64,000 nucleotides of DNA from Anaerolineaceae bacterium (GCA_002699585.1 PABP01000032.1:76636-140635), one strand, 5' to 3'; numbered from the stretch's first letter, positions 23,242 through 31,975 are shown. Notes: a model not told the origin generated them from the letters alone. Program-made: numbers and translations.

Positions 23242-23575
23242 TGCAATGATCAAACCCTGGCACGGTGTTTCCCGTGAGGAAATCAACTGGAATCCAACCG
23301 TCGTTGCAGAGCGTTGTATCGGTTGCGGGTTATGTGTCACATCCTGCGGACGTAAGGTCTATCAGTTCGATTATGACAATAATGTCGCAGTCGTTGCCAA
23401 TCCGCTTCACTGTATGGTAGGTTGTTCAACCTGCGCCACAATCTGCCCACGGGAGGCAATTGAGTTTCCGTCATGTGGCTACATTCAACAGCTTATCCGG
23501 GAACGAAAAATCGTCAGGCAAAGCAAGGATATGCTGCGCGATCACCCTGATGATTACCGCACTGAACCTAAATAA
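23228..23575 (+). CDS. Ferredoxin-like protein with two 4Fe-4S motifs
   Basis: A 115-residue soluble protein. Two cluster-binding motifs are visible: CIGCGLCVTSC (near residue 31) and CMVGCSTCATICP (near 63), the first lacking the usual final Pro. Flanking tails (NEPNAMIKPWHGVSREEINWNP and a basic C-terminal IRERKIVRQSKD) are longer than in simple ferredoxins. Such proteins carry electrons to reductases; here the obvious candidates are the unknown DUF169 protein or a redox step on arsenicals. It overlaps the ArsR-PIG-L gene and precedes ACR3 by 33 bp, so it is made with the efflux system. Partner unknown. Confidence 0.8.
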   Translation: MNEPNAMIKPWHGVSREEINWNPTVVAERCIGCGLCVTSCGRKVYQFDYDNNVAVVANPLHCMVGCSTCATICPREAIEFPSCGYIQQLIRERKIVRQSKDMLRDHPDDYRTEPK

Positions 23576-23608
23576 CACAATCAATCAAAATCAAAGGAGA
23601 CAACCGCG

Positions 23609-24757
23609 ATGAGTTCTCAAACCACCAGCGCTTCAGCGCAAAGCCAGAACAACGTGTTTAGCAGGCTTTCTATACTAGATCGCTTTTTGCCCATCTGGAT
23701 TTTTGCGGCAATGGCATTGGGCATCGGTCTTGGTAATTTTTTCCCGGAGATTGGCCCGGCACTTGACTCTGTGAAACTGGATACCGTTTCGCTGCCGATA
23801 GCAATCGGCTTACTGTGGATGATGTATCCGGTTCTGGCAAAGGTCAAGTACGGGAAAATGCCCGAAATGGCTGCTAACTGGAAGATGTCAGGTACATCCT
23901 TGTTCCTCAACTGGATCGTTGGCCCGGCGTTGATGTTTGCGCTTGCATGGGTGCTGTTGCCGGATCACCCTGAATATCGAACCGGCTTGATTCTTGTCGG
24001 GCTGGCGCGTTGCATTGCGATGGTCTTAATCTGGAATATGCTGGCGTGTGGTGATAACGAGTATGCCGCAGTGCTGGTGGCGATCAACTCTGTATTTCAG
24101 ATCGTGATGTATACCGTCTTAGGCTACTTCTATCTGACGGTGGTACCAGGTTGGCTGGGAGGCTCGACTGTGGTGCTGGATGTCTCCATGTGGGAAATCG
24201 CCAAAAGTGTGCTGATCTTCCTGGGTATTCCGCTGGCAGCAGGCTTTCTGACACGGTTCATCCTCGTGCGACGGAAGGGCGAAGAATGGTACGAAACAAA
24301 ATTCGTGCCGCGTCTGTCGCCGACTGCCATCTGGGGATTGCTGTTCACGATTGTGATGATGTTCTCCCTGAAGGGTGAAGTCATCCTGGAACGACCAATG
24401 GACGTGGTGCGGATTGCGTTACCACTGGTTATTTACTTCTTTGTCATGTTTGGTGTCTCATTCACGCTGTCCTACTTGATGAAATTCCCCTACGCGGATA
24501 CAGCCACCATTTCCTTCACCGCTGCCGGGAACAACTTTGAGCTAGCGATTGCTGTAGCAATCGGTGTGTTTGGGCTGGCTTCCGGTGAAGCACTAGCAAC
24601 GGTGGTCGGGCCACTAATCGAGGTACCCGTGTTGATTGCACTAGTGTATCTCTCGCTCTGGTTAGGGAAGCGTCTCTATCCATCTGATCCATTGTGGCAA
24701 TCCAGGAGTCAATCTGTACATGAAACAGCACCCGAAATTGTCGGGGCATCTGATTAG
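23609..24757 (+). CDS. acr3: ACR3 arsenite efflux permease
   Basis: A 382-residue inner-membrane As(III) exporter with ten predicted helices. The hallmark helix with the essential cysteine reads GLARCIAMVLIWNMLACGD (Cys near residue 134), and the late conserved helix is FTAAGNNFELAIAVAIGVFG with the required Glu. ACR3 uses the proton-motive force and needs no ArsA. ATG follows AAAGGAG. It is preceded by the ferredoxin gene and followed by the DUF2180 gene within 14 bp. This is the only intact inorganic arsenite exporter in the window, so it should be the main effector of the island. Confidence 0.93.
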   Translation: MSSQTTSASAQSQNNVFSRLSILDRFLPIWIFAAMALGIGLGNFFPEIGPALDSVKLDTVSLPIAIGLLWMMYPVLAKVKYGKMPEMAANWKMSGTSLFLNWIVGPALMFALAWVLLPDHPEYRTGLILVGLARCIAMVLIWNMLACGDNEYAAVLVAINSVFQIVMYTVLGYFYLTVVPGWLGGSTVVLDVSMWEIAKSVLIFLGIPLAAGFLTRFILVRRKGEEWYETKFVPRLSPTAIWGLLFTIVMMFSLKGEVILERPMDVVRIALPLVIYFFVMFGVSFTLSYLMKFPYADTATISFTAAGNNFELAIAVAIGVFGLASGEALATVVGPLIEVPVLIALVYLSLWLGKRLYPSDPLWQSRSQSVHETAPEIVGASD

Positions 24758-24770
24758 AAAGGGCTATGTA

Positions 24771-25001
24771 ATGAACTGCTATATTTGCGAAAAAACACCG
24801 GGACCCGGTGGCACAAATTATCATGTGAAGGCTGCGGTTGGTGTTTGTCATCATTGTGGAGTTGGTATTTGCATGGAACACAGTCACAGGGATGCTGAAC
24901 CGGGATCGCCTCTGCTGTGTCCATCGTGTGCGGGCCTGCTTAAGGAAGAGTCACATATACAATCAGCTAATGCAGTCGTTTCTCAAAAGAGTCAGGGATA
25001 A
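24771..25001 (+). CDS. DUF2180-like small zinc-ribbon protein
   Basis: A 76-residue protein rich in Cys and His: MNCYICEKTPGPGG, then VCHHCGVGICMEHSH and LLCPSCAGLL. The eight ligands fit two zinc sites of a treble-clef or B-box-like fold, as in DUF2180. The frame is open from 24720 within the acr3 end, but ATG 24771 with AAAGGG upstream starts exactly at the first Cys pair. Function is unknown; placement directly after acr3 and before the Trx-VKOR gene suggests a small metal- or arsenic-binding helper. Confidence 0.7.
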   Translation: MNCYICEKTPGPGGTNYHVKAAVGVCHHCGVGICMEHSHRDAEPGSPLLCPSCAGLLKEESHIQSANAVVSQKSQG

Positions 25002-25004
25002 ACC

Positions 25005-26207
25005 ATGACCCATTCCACTAACCATATGCAAAAGTTGCAAACTGTGTTGGCTCTGGTCTTACTGCTGAGCTTGTTTCCACTATCCGTTCAAGCGCAAGAA
25101 TCGGTTGTATACGGCGTGTTTTTCTATTCGCCTAGCTGCCCGCACTGCCATGACGTCATCGATAATCACTGGCCGGGTATCCAGAATGAATTTGGAGATC
25201 AGCTTCAGGTTTTGTTTGTCGATGTTTCGACGTATCAAGGCAGTCAGATTATGGGCACAGCTATCCAGGCGATGCGAATCCCGTCGAATGGCGTACCCAT
25301 GCTTATTATTGGAACGGATGTATTGGTCGGTTCAATCGATATTCCCCAACGCGCCCCGACTATTATCCGGTCTGGCTTAAACGCTGGTGGGATCGGTTAT
25401 CCCCCTGTCCCGGGCATTGAACAACACTTTGAGTCCGCAGATCTCGACACCTCACATGCAGTGCCCTTCAGCAACACAGGGATATTGAGTGATCCTGCGA
25501 ATCTGCTCGCACTTATCGTTCTGGTGGGACTGGTTGGCAGTGTGGGCATGGTTGGCGCTGTCGTATGGCGCGTAACACATCCGAAGAAACGGCTTCGTCG
25601 TCGCATTCGCGTTGTGGAACCCCCGATCTGGACATTGAGAATCGGGATTGTTATCGGGATCATTCTGGCTGGCTCGCTAGTGATGGGCAGTTTCAGTGAC
25701 GGGTTGACGCTCGCGCTGTCTTCCGTTGTCCTTGTCATTTTTGCGGCATTGGCTTTCGACATGTTTAAGAAGTCCTCGCTGAGCCAAATTACGCGCTGGG
25801 CAACACCGTTGGTGATTCTCGCGGGGTTACTGGTAGCTGGATATCTGGCATATGTTGAAACAACGCTCACTGAGGCGACGTGCGGTGCAGTTGGTAATTG
25901 TAATACTGTTCAGCAAAGCCCGTATGCACAAATAGCTGGGGTTCCTATCGGTGTGATTGGCATCATTGGTTACGTGGCAATGTTGTTGGTCTGGGTTTTC
26001 GACCAGTACCGTAAGCAAGCGACTGCAACGTGGTTATTGTTTGGGCTGGCTCTTGCTGGTGTTGCCTTTTCTATCTACCTGACATTTCTGGAACCCTTTG
26101 TCATTGGTGAAAGCTGTGTATGGTGTCTGACATCAGCCGTTGTCATGACCATGCTGCTCTGGTTATCTTTACCGATAAAACAGATGGATGTTACCGCTAC
26201 AAGATAA
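25005..26207 (+). CDS. Thioredoxin-VKOR fusion membrane protein
   Basis: A 400-residue protein with a Sec signal (LVLLLSLFPLSVQAQ), an exported thioredoxin-like domain with CPHC (Cys45, Cys48), one helix (about 165-190), a basic cytosolic loop (HPKKRLRRRIRVV), and then a VKOR domain with the outer Cys pair (Cys292, Cys298) and the quinone-side CVWC (Cys371, Cys374). VKOR passes electrons from dithiols to quinone and normally carries its thioredoxin domain at the C-terminus; here it is at the N-terminus. The expected role is extracytoplasmic disulfide formation. In this context it may reoxidise thiols attacked by As(III) or serve the Tat/Sec exported arsenic enzymes. It starts 3 bp after the DUF2180 stop. 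Confidence 0.82.
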   Translation: MTHSTNHMQKLQTVLALVLLLSLFPLSVQAQESVVYGVFFYSPSCPHCHDVIDNHWPGIQNEFGDQLQVLFVDVSTYQGSQIMGTAIQAMRIPSNGVPMLIIGTDVLVGSIDIPQRAPTIIRSGLNAGGIGYPPVPGIEQHFESADLDTSHAVPFSNTGILSDPANLLALIVLVGLVGSVGMVGAVVWRVTHPKKRLRRRIRVVEPPIWTLRIGIVIGIILAGSLVMGSFSDGLTLALSSVVLVIFAALAFDMFKKSSLSQITRWATPLVILAGLLVAGYLAYVETTLTEATCGAVGNCNTVQQSPYAQIAGVPIGVIGIIGYVAMLLVWVFDQYRKQATATWLLFGLALAGVAFSIYLTFLEPFVIGESCVWCLTSAVVMTMLLWLSLPIKQMDVTATR

Positions 26208-26294
26208 CTCATAACAATCAACCAGCATGATCTGATGTAAAATTTTGCCTGTTCAAGCATGAAATATGTACATAACACCATAAGAATTAATAAG

Positions 26295-26609
26295 ATGACA
26301 GATTTGCCACTGCCTTACAGGAAAATCAGGGAAGAATTCCCACAGGTCGCTGAAGCTTATGATGCGCTAGGAAATGCAATTCATGAGGCTGGGCCACTGG
26401 ATGATAAAACGCGCCAGCTTATCAAACTGGCACTTTCCATTGGTGCTGGCCTGGAAGGCGCGACCCATGCACATACACGTCGTTCGCTGGAAGCTGGTAT
26501 CAGCCCAGAGGAAATCAAACATGTTGTTTTGTTGGCAATGACTACGTTGGGCTTCCCAGCTACCGTTAGTGCTTACACATGGATCGGTGACGAGTTAGAG
26601 AAAAATTAG
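26295..26609 (+). CDS. Carboxymuconolactone decarboxylase/AhpD-like protein lacking CxxC
   Basis: A 104-residue all-helical protein: LPYRKIREEFPQVAEAYDALG, then LIKLALSIGAGLEGATHAHTRRSLEAGISPEEI, and VVLLAMTTLGFP. This is the CMD/AhpD fold, which usually carries a redox Cys-x2-Cys before the conserved His; here the position reads THAHTRR, so it cannot act as a dithiol peroxidase partner. CMD proteins without CxxC are common and uncharacterised. ATG 26295 begins where homologues begin; an ATG at 26259 gives 12 extra residues, and neither has a clear ribosome site. It precedes the sensory lipoprotein gene by 12 bp. Confidence 0.72.
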   Translation: MTDLPLPYRKIREEFPQVAEAYDALGNAIHEAGPLDDKTRQLIKLALSIGAGLEGATHAHTRRSLEAGISPEEIKHVVLLAMTTLGFPATVSAYTWIGDELEKN

Positions 26610-26633
26610 TGTGTTCATGTAATGGGAGGCAAA

Positions 26634-27554
26634 ATGCGCTACCTGTGGTGTTTATTTCTGGTACTGGTTATCGCTGGGTGTAACAGTACACAAGCGCCAA
26701 CTTCTGAAGGCGTGTCCATTGATCTTGCCTCTCTTCAACCATTGCCGGTGCGTTATAACGAAGGCGTGGTTCCGCTACGAGTTTCGGTTGCGGCAGTCGT
26801 GTCGCCACGAGGTACAGCAGAAAGCTATCAGCTTTTGCTGAACTATTTGAGCGAGACTCTGGATCGCCCTGTTGAACTTGTGCAGCGGCGGACGTACCAG
26901 GAAACCAACGATCTTGTTGAAAGCGGTGAAGTTGATGTTGCCTTTGTCTGCACAAGTGCCTATATCACGGGTCATGATCAATTTGGTATGGAGCTCCTAG
27001 CGGGGCCGGAAGTCAGTGGTGAGTCTGTCTATTATTCGCTCCTGATCGTCCCATCAAACAGTTCAGCAGAAACACTACAGGATCTGCAAAACAAAGTATT
27101 CGCCTTTACCGATCCAATTTCCTATAGCGGGCGAGTTTATCCAACCTATCTTGTTCAACAACTAGGACATACTCCTGATTCTTTCTTCAGCCGCACATTC
27201 TTCACCTACAGTCATGATGAAGCTATCTACGCTGTTGCGGATGGGCTGGCTGACGGGGCCGCAGTCGATAGTCTGGTCTATGATTTTGCACTGGAACGAG
27301 ATGTCACACTGGCTGAACGTGTCCGGGTGATTCATCGTTCACCACCTTTCGGCATCCCGCCTGTAGTGGTTTCACCGAATGTGCGTCCTCAACAGCAGGC
27401 ACTTTTGCAGGAGGTTCTGCTGACAATGCACGAAACGCAACAAGGGCGAGAAGCACTACAAGCATTAGGGCTTGAGCGATTTATCCTGATAGAAGACAGC
27501 GCCTATGACAGCGCCCGACAAATCACCGAAATTGTAGGATCGCTAATACCATGA
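26634..27554 (+). CDS. PhnD-like periplasmic-binding lipoprotein, AioX/ArrX-type sensor component
   Basis: A lipoprotein of about 306 residues: lipobox VIAGC after a short hydrophobic signal, then a type-2 periplasmic-binding domain (RVSVAAVVSPRGTAESYQ, GEVDVAFVCTSAYITG, KVFAFTDPISYSGRVYPTY, DEAIYAVADGLADGAAVDS) of the phosphonate/phosphite PhnD family. Instead of an ABC transporter it is followed by a histidine kinase and response regulator, the AioXSR/ArrXSR/TtrS-type arrangement in which the binding protein senses an oxyanion and signals to the kinase. Cys near 110 (AFVCTSAY) could contact arsenite, as a Cys does in AioX. The frame opens at an ATG at 26622; ATG 26634 directly before the signal peptide has GGGAGG upstream and is preferred. 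Stop overlaps the kinase start. Confidence 0.8.
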   Translation: MRYLWCLFLVLVIAGCNSTQAPTSEGVSIDLASLQPLPVRYNEGVVPLRVSVAAVVSPRGTAESYQLLLNYLSETLDRPVELVQRRTYQETNDLVESGEVDVAFVCTSAYITGHDQFGMELLAGPEVSGESVYYSLLIVPSNSSAETLQDLQNKVFAFTDPISYSGRVYPTYLVQQLGHTPDSFFSRTFFTYSHDEAIYAVADGLADGAAVDSLVYDFALERDVTLAERVRVIHRSPPFGIPPVVVSPNVRPQQQALLQEVLLTMHETQQGREALQALGLERFILIEDSAYDSARQITEIVGSLIP

Positions 27555-29008
27555 ATCCATTCATTCCTCGTAAGTATCTTGACCATTTTTGGACGGTGGC
27601 TGGCGCAGTCAACATCAGGATCAAAATTATCGGGATTGTACTGGGTTTGGTTTTTTTGCTGGGGCTAGCGGTGACATGGCAGGTTCGCCAGTTGTTGTCT
27701 CAGGCGATGTATGCGCAGTTGTCCGAACAGGCGGTTGCTTTTACCCGTGATCTGGCTGCCAGAGCCGCTGACCCCATTCTGATTAATGATGTCTATGCCC
27801 TTCATCAACTGTTACAGGATACAAGAATTAATCACCCGAATGTTGTTTATGCCTTCGTTGTTGATCCTGACAACTACGTATTGGCTCACACTTTCAATGG
27901 TGGTTTTCCTGAAAATCTGTCAGATGCCAACAGTGCAACAGATGATGCCTACGAACATACCACTATCCTCAATACCAGCGAGGAACAAATCTGGGATACA
28001 GCCGTTCCAGTTTTTGAAGGACGGGCAGGAACAGCCCGATTGGGACTATCTGATGCCCAAGTGTTACAGACAATTGATGCTGTAACCGGCCAATTGCTTT
28101 TAACTACCGTGATGGTATCGGTCATTGGTATTTCAGCCGCCGTCTTTCTGACGTGGATATTGACGCGCCCGCTCCTTGATCTGGTTGATGCTGCTCAGGC
28201 GGTTGGGAATGGCAATTTTTCCTACCGCGTGACGCGATGGGCGGATGATGAAATTGGCAAACTAACCGACGCTTTTAACTCCATGATCGAAGCGTTAGGA
28301 AAAGCAGACGCGGAAAGGATTGAGCGTGAACAGTCCAGAGTACAATACGTGCATGGTGTCATTACTGCTCAGGAAGACGAACGGAAACGGATTGCCCGCG
28401 AGTTACATGACAGCACCAGTCAGAGTCTGACCTCTCTGATCATTGGTCTCAAGACCCTTGAAGACAACTGTCAACACTGCCGCAAACAGACACGTGTCGT
28501 CGAGCTGCGATCTATTGCTGGTCAGACACTGGATGACGTTCATACGCTGTCGGTGCAACTGCGCCCCAGTGTACTTGATGATCTTGGCTTACCTGAAGCA
28601 ATTCGTCGCCACATTGCTGACTATCGAAAGCGTTACCCAATTAACATTGATCTGGCAGTTACCGGTATGGACGGAATACGTCTGCCAACTGAGATTGAAA
28701 CTGCGCTTTACCGGATCGTACAAGAGGGGTTAACGAATATCATTCGCCATGCGGAAGCACATACGGCGAGTATCTTTATTGAATGCAGTACGGATAAAGT
28801 ACTGGTTGTCATTGAGGATGATGGTAAAGGCTTTGAGATAACGAATGTCCAACATCAGGATGGGCATCTGGGTCTTTACGGTATTCAGGAACGCGCTGAA
28901 CTTTTGGCTGGCGCACTGGAAATTGAATCCGAGCCTGGGCGAGGAACCAGCCTGTTTATTGAAATCCCGCTGCACACTGAAAGCGCTGAATTACAGGAAA
29001 ACAGATGA
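27551..29008 (+). CDS. NarX-type sensor histidine kinase
   Basis: A 485-residue membrane kinase. Helix 1 (about 25-45) and helix 2 (about 180-200) enclose an exported sensor domain of about 130 residues. A HAMP linker follows (TRPLLDLVDAAQAVGNG...), then the HisKA_3 dimerisation helix with the phospho-acceptor His in ERKRIARELHDSTSQ, and an HATPase domain with the N box (LTNIIRHAEAH) and G boxes (EDDGKGF, GHLGLYGI, GRGTSLFIEI). The ATG overlaps the lipoprotein stop and the TGA overlaps the response-regulator ATG, so the three are a translationally coupled unit. An oxyanion bound to the lipoprotein is the likely signal. Confidence 0.88.
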   Translation: MNPFIPRKYLDHFWTVAGAVNIRIKIIGIVLGLVFLLGLAVTWQVRQLLSQAMYAQLSEQAVAFTRDLAARAADPILINDVYALHQLLQDTRINHPNVVYAFVVDPDNYVLAHTFNGGFPENLSDANSATDDAYEHTTILNTSEEQIWDTAVPVFEGRAGTARLGLSDAQVLQTIDAVTGQLLLTTVMVSVIGISAAVFLTWILTRPLLDLVDAAQAVGNGNFSYRVTRWADDEIGKLTDAFNSMIEALGKADAERIEREQSRVQYVHGVITAQEDERKRIARELHDSTSQSLTSLIIGLKTLEDNCQHCRKQTRVVELRSIAGQTLDDVHTLSVQLRPSVLDDLGLPEAIRRHIADYRKRYPINIDLAVTGMDGIRLPTEIETALYRIVQEGLTNIIRHAEAHTASIFIECSTDKVLVVIEDDGKGFEITNVQHQDGHLGLYGIQERAELLAGALEIESEPGRGTSLFIEIPLHTESAELQENR

Positions 29009-29670
29009 ACACAATCAAACTACTTATTGCTGATGATCATATTGTACTGCGTTCTGGCCTGCGTATGTTGATTGATGCCCAGTCTGACATGGATGTGGTG
29101 GGGGAAGCTGACAACGGCAGCCAGGTTCTCGTTCTGGCGGAGTCCTTGCAACCGGATTTAATCCTGCTTGATCTCTCCATGCCGGGACTGGGTGGATTGG
29201 AAACACTGCCCTTGTTAAAAAAGGTTGCTCCGCAAACGTGCATCCTGATATTGACCATGCACGATGATGAAAGCTACTTGCGGCAGGCTCTGCGAGATGG
29301 TGCGTCTGGTTATGTTCTCAAGCGCGCAGCGGATACCGAGCTGCTTTCAGCTATTCGCTCGGTTATGCGTGGAGAGGTTTATGTGCATCCTTCGCTTACA
29401 CGCGCCCTGCTGGATAATATTTTGCCTGAATTGAGTGCGAACTCATCAAATCCCTGGGATAGCTTGAGCGAACGAGAGCGTGAGGTCTTGCTGCGAGTTG
29501 CGCGAGGATTCACATCTGCCCGGATTGCTGAACAACTCAATCTGAGTCCGAAAACGGTAGAGACCTATCGTGCACGGGGTATGGAAAAACTGGGATTGCG
29601 GTCGCGTGCCGCGCTTGTTCAACATGCGCTATCTCATGGCTTGCTCTCTAACGACACAAACCCTCGTTAA
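29005..29670 (+). CDS. NarL/LuxR-type response regulator
   Basis: A 221-residue regulator. The receiver domain has the acidic pair (IADDH), the phospho-acceptor Asp in LILLDLSMPGLGG (near residue 54), and the conserved Thr and Lys (LILTMHDDE, YVLKRA). The C-terminal LuxR-type helix-turn-helix reads LSEREREVLLRVARGFTSARIAEQLNLSPKTVETYRARGMEKLG. Overlap with the kinase by 4 nt defines a cognate pair. The most likely target is the Mo-enzyme operon immediately downstream, which is separated by a hairpin region (29671-29719) and so probably has its own activated promoter. Confidence 0.9.
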   Translation: MNTIKLLIADDHIVLRSGLRMLIDAQSDMDVVGEADNGSQVLVLAESLQPDLILLDLSMPGLGGLETLPLLKKVAPQTCILILTMHDDESYLRQALRDGASGYVLKRAADTELLSAIRSVMRGEVYVHPSLTRALLDNILPELSANSSNPWDSLSEREREVLLRVARGFTSARIAEQLNLSPKTVETYRARGMEKLGLRSRAALVQHALSHGLLSNDTNPR

Positions 29671-29719
29671 GCCCCCTGTGGGGGAATCCCCCACAAAATC
29701 CTACAAGCCTGCGGATTTT
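29671..29719 (+). terminator. Tandem and overlapping hairpins between regulator and Mo-enzyme operon
   Basis: Three stems are possible: CCCCC/GGGGG (29672-29684), TGTGGGGG/CCCCCACA (29677-29695), which excludes the first, and AAAATCC/GGATTTT (29695-29719) followed by only a short T run. The last could act as a weak terminator for the regulator transcript. The exclusive pair could form an attenuator. Confidence 0.45.
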
Positions 29720-29815
29720 TCCTGATACCTGACTTCCTTCCAACGGAATATGCTTTCCATAAACAGGCGCGGCACTGGTACCTGTGCGTTATTGCGACTG
29801 AAAGGAAAGGATCTT

Positions 29816-30751
29816 ATGAAGGATCAAAATGAAGTTGAACAAGCGTCTGATGTAACCAGACGCAATTTTTTGAAGGGTTTGATGGGTGGTGCAGGGGCCG
29901 CTGCCGCTGTTGCCGCGTTCGAGACTCTGGCAGATAACCCCGCCATTTTACTGGCTCAGGATGCTGCGACTGAACCAGCCAGCAGTGGATCGGTACTAAG
30001 CAGTGCGGGCGAAGGTGGCCCAGTTGATGTTTTGGAACGGATGCGTCTTGAATTACAGCGAGCGCTTCAGAAATCCTCGTTAGATCGTCGCTGGGTGATG
30101 GTCATCGACCTGCGCAAGTGTGTGGGTTGCCATGCTTGCACAATAAGTTGTGTTGCCGAGAACAAACTCCCCCCCGGCGTCGTTTATCGCCCAGTGATCG
30201 AAGAGGAATGGGGAATCTATCCCAATGTAGGGCGACGATTTGTACCGCGCCCCTGTATGCAGTGCGAGAATCCGCCCTGTGTGCCGGTCTGCCCGGTAGG
30301 GGCAACATATACCAATGAAGAAGGCATCGTCGAAATGAATTACGAACGGTGCATCGGCTGCCGGTATTGCATCACGGCCTGTCCTTATGGCGCTCGCGTA
30401 GCGGACTTTGGGTTTACCTATAATCAGGATATGCCGGAAGCCGATGGCTTAATCCTTGGGCAAGCAGGTGCAGACGACTACGAACGTGTCGCTAACTTCG
30501 AGTATGGCAAGTCCTATGAACGTGAGGGACGAGGCTCACCAGTTGGCAATGCACGTAAATGCCATTTCTGCCAGCATCGTGTGCTGGAAGGCGCACTTCC
30601 CGCCTGTGTAACGACCTGTATCGGACGTGCTACGTTATTCGGTGATGCGAATGACCCCGACAGCTTGGTCGCCGAGATGATCGCTCGTCCGAATGTGATG
30701 CGGCTTCGGGAAGAACTCGGAACCGAACCGCGCGTTTATTACCTGACATAG
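29816..30751 (+). CDS. Tat-exported 4Fe-4S electron-transfer subunit (TtrB/PsrB type)
   Basis: A 311-residue exported iron-sulfur protein. A Tat motif ([12 protein letters not shown], residues 14-25) precedes an Ala-rich hydrophobic core. Four Cys clusters follow: [45 protein letters not shown] and [21 protein letters not shown], together able to bind four cubane clusters as in TtrB, PsrB, PhsB and ArrB. The C-terminal [16 protein letters not shown] block is typical of this group. It transfers electrons from the NrfD-type quinol oxidase to the Mo subunit. ATG 29816 with AAAGGA upstream is preferred over ATG 29750. First of the three-gene B-C-A operon. Confidence 0.88.
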   Translation: MKDQNEVEQASDVTRRNFLKGLMGGAGAAAAVAAFETLADNPAILLAQDAATEPASSGSVLSSAGEGGPVDVLERMRLELQRALQKSSLDRRWVMVIDLRKCVGCHACTISCVAENKLPPGVVYRPVIEEEWGIYPNVGRRFVPRPCMQCENPPCVPVCPVGATYTNEEGIVEMNYERCIGCRYCITACPYGARVADFGFTYNQDMPEADGLILGQAGADDYERVANFEYGKSYEREGRGSPVGNARKCHFCQHRVLEGALPACVTTCIGRATLFGDANDPDSLVAEMIARPNVMRLREELGTEPRVYYLT

Positions 30752-30760
30752 GAGGAAATC

Positions 30761-31975
30761 ATGGCACAGGCTGTAGCAACTTCTGACAGTATGGCGTCAG
30801 GCAGCAGCAGGAACTTCAAACTGCGTTGGACTGACATTTTTATAGTCCTGGGCATCATCATGCTAATCGTTGGTGCCAGTGGTATGGCGCAACGGTTAAC
30901 CCAGGGTTTAGCCCCTACCAATATCACCAGTTATGTCCCCTGGGGGCTGTGGGTTGGTTTTTATGATTATCTGGTCTGGTTGGAAGTCGGCAGTTTGCTC
31001 GTCTTCATTACGCTATTTTACCTGATTGGCTTTACAAAACTGAAGCCGATCAAACCCTTTGTCCTGTTTACAGGCTTTACCGTTGTGCTAATGGCCCTCA
31101 TCATCGTCCTGCTTGATCTGGGTCATCCAGAGCGCTTCTGGCATGTATTGCTCTATCCTGACTTTAGCTCGATGATTACATGGATGGTCTGGCTGCATTC
31201 AGCGTATCTGTTATTGCTGACAGTCGAGCTGGTACTTGTGTTGTCTGGCACTGAGCGATCTGAGAGTATTCTTAAGTTACTGGCTTATTTCAGTTTACCA
31301 ATGGGGCTGGCGCTGATTATCGTGAGTGGTTCAATCTTCGGCGTTATTGCTACCCGCCCCTTGTGGAACACAGCCAGCCTCCCGCTGATGTTTTTGATCT
31401 CATCGCTAGCAGCGGGTAGTGGATTGCTCACGCTGTTAGTCGTTTTGTTCTGGCCGGATAAGCAGTCCCCGGACTATCGTCAAATTATCCAGCGCCTTGC
31501 ACGGCTTACCAGTGTATTACTCGCCGGTGGTGTTTTTGCCGCAGGTGTAATCGGCTTCACCATGCTTTATCAGGGCAGTGGTAACCCTATTCGGGCAGAG
31601 GGCATCAACCTGATCCTCAGCGGTCCCTATGCCTGGAGTTTCTGGATTATCCATATCCTATTAGGTGTGCTGGTGCCACTGATCGTGATGATCGTGATGC
31701 CGCGTAACCCCTTATTGGTTGGTATTGCGGCCTTTCTAAGTACAGTAACGTTTGTCGCAGTCACCCTGAATGTCGTCATCCCTGTGCTGGTTACACCTGA
31801 TCTGGAGGGACTCGCGACTGCATTTGTAGATTCAAAACTCGACGTAAATTATGTGCCAAACCTCATGGAATGGCTGATGCTCGCCTTCATTTTCGGGCTT
31901 GGCAGCTTGATCTATGGTCTTGGTTTGCGCTTCCTGCCACTGCAACCTCGTAATGAGGAGGTAAATCATGGTTAA
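30761..31975 (+). CDS. NrfD/PsrC/TtrC-type membrane quinol oxidase subunit
   Basis: A 404-residue integral membrane protein with about nine or ten helices: WTDIFIVLGIIMLIVGASG, PWGLWVGFYDYLVWLEVGS, then LIIVLLDLGHPERFWHVLLYP, which is the conserved NrfD-family segment before the quinone site. It has no heme or Fe-S motifs. In the family it anchors the catalytic and iron-sulfur subunits and exchanges electrons with menaquinol/menaquinone on the outer face. It starts 10 bp after the B subunit gene (AGGAGG) and overlaps the A subunit gene by 8 nt, so stoichiometric expression is expected. Confidence 0.88.
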   Translation: MAQAVATSDSMASGSSRNFKLRWTDIFIVLGIIMLIVGASGMAQRLTQGLAPTNITSYVPWGLWVGFYDYLVWLEVGSLLVFITLFYLIGFTKLKPIKPFVLFTGFTVVLMALIIVLLDLGHPERFWHVLLYPDFSSMITWMVWLHSAYLLLLTVELVLVLSGTERSESILKLLAYFSLPMGLALIIVSGSIFGVIATRPLWNTASLPLMFLISSLAAGSGLLTLLVVLFWPDKQSPDYRQIIQRLARLTSVLLAGGVFAAGVIGFTMLYQGSGNPIRAEGINLILSGPYAWSFWIIHILLGVLVPLIVMIVMPRNPLLVGIAAFLSTVTFVAVTLNVVIPVLVTPDLEGLATAFVDSKLDVNYVPNLMEWLMLAFIFGLGSLIYGLGLRFLPLQPRNEEVNHG

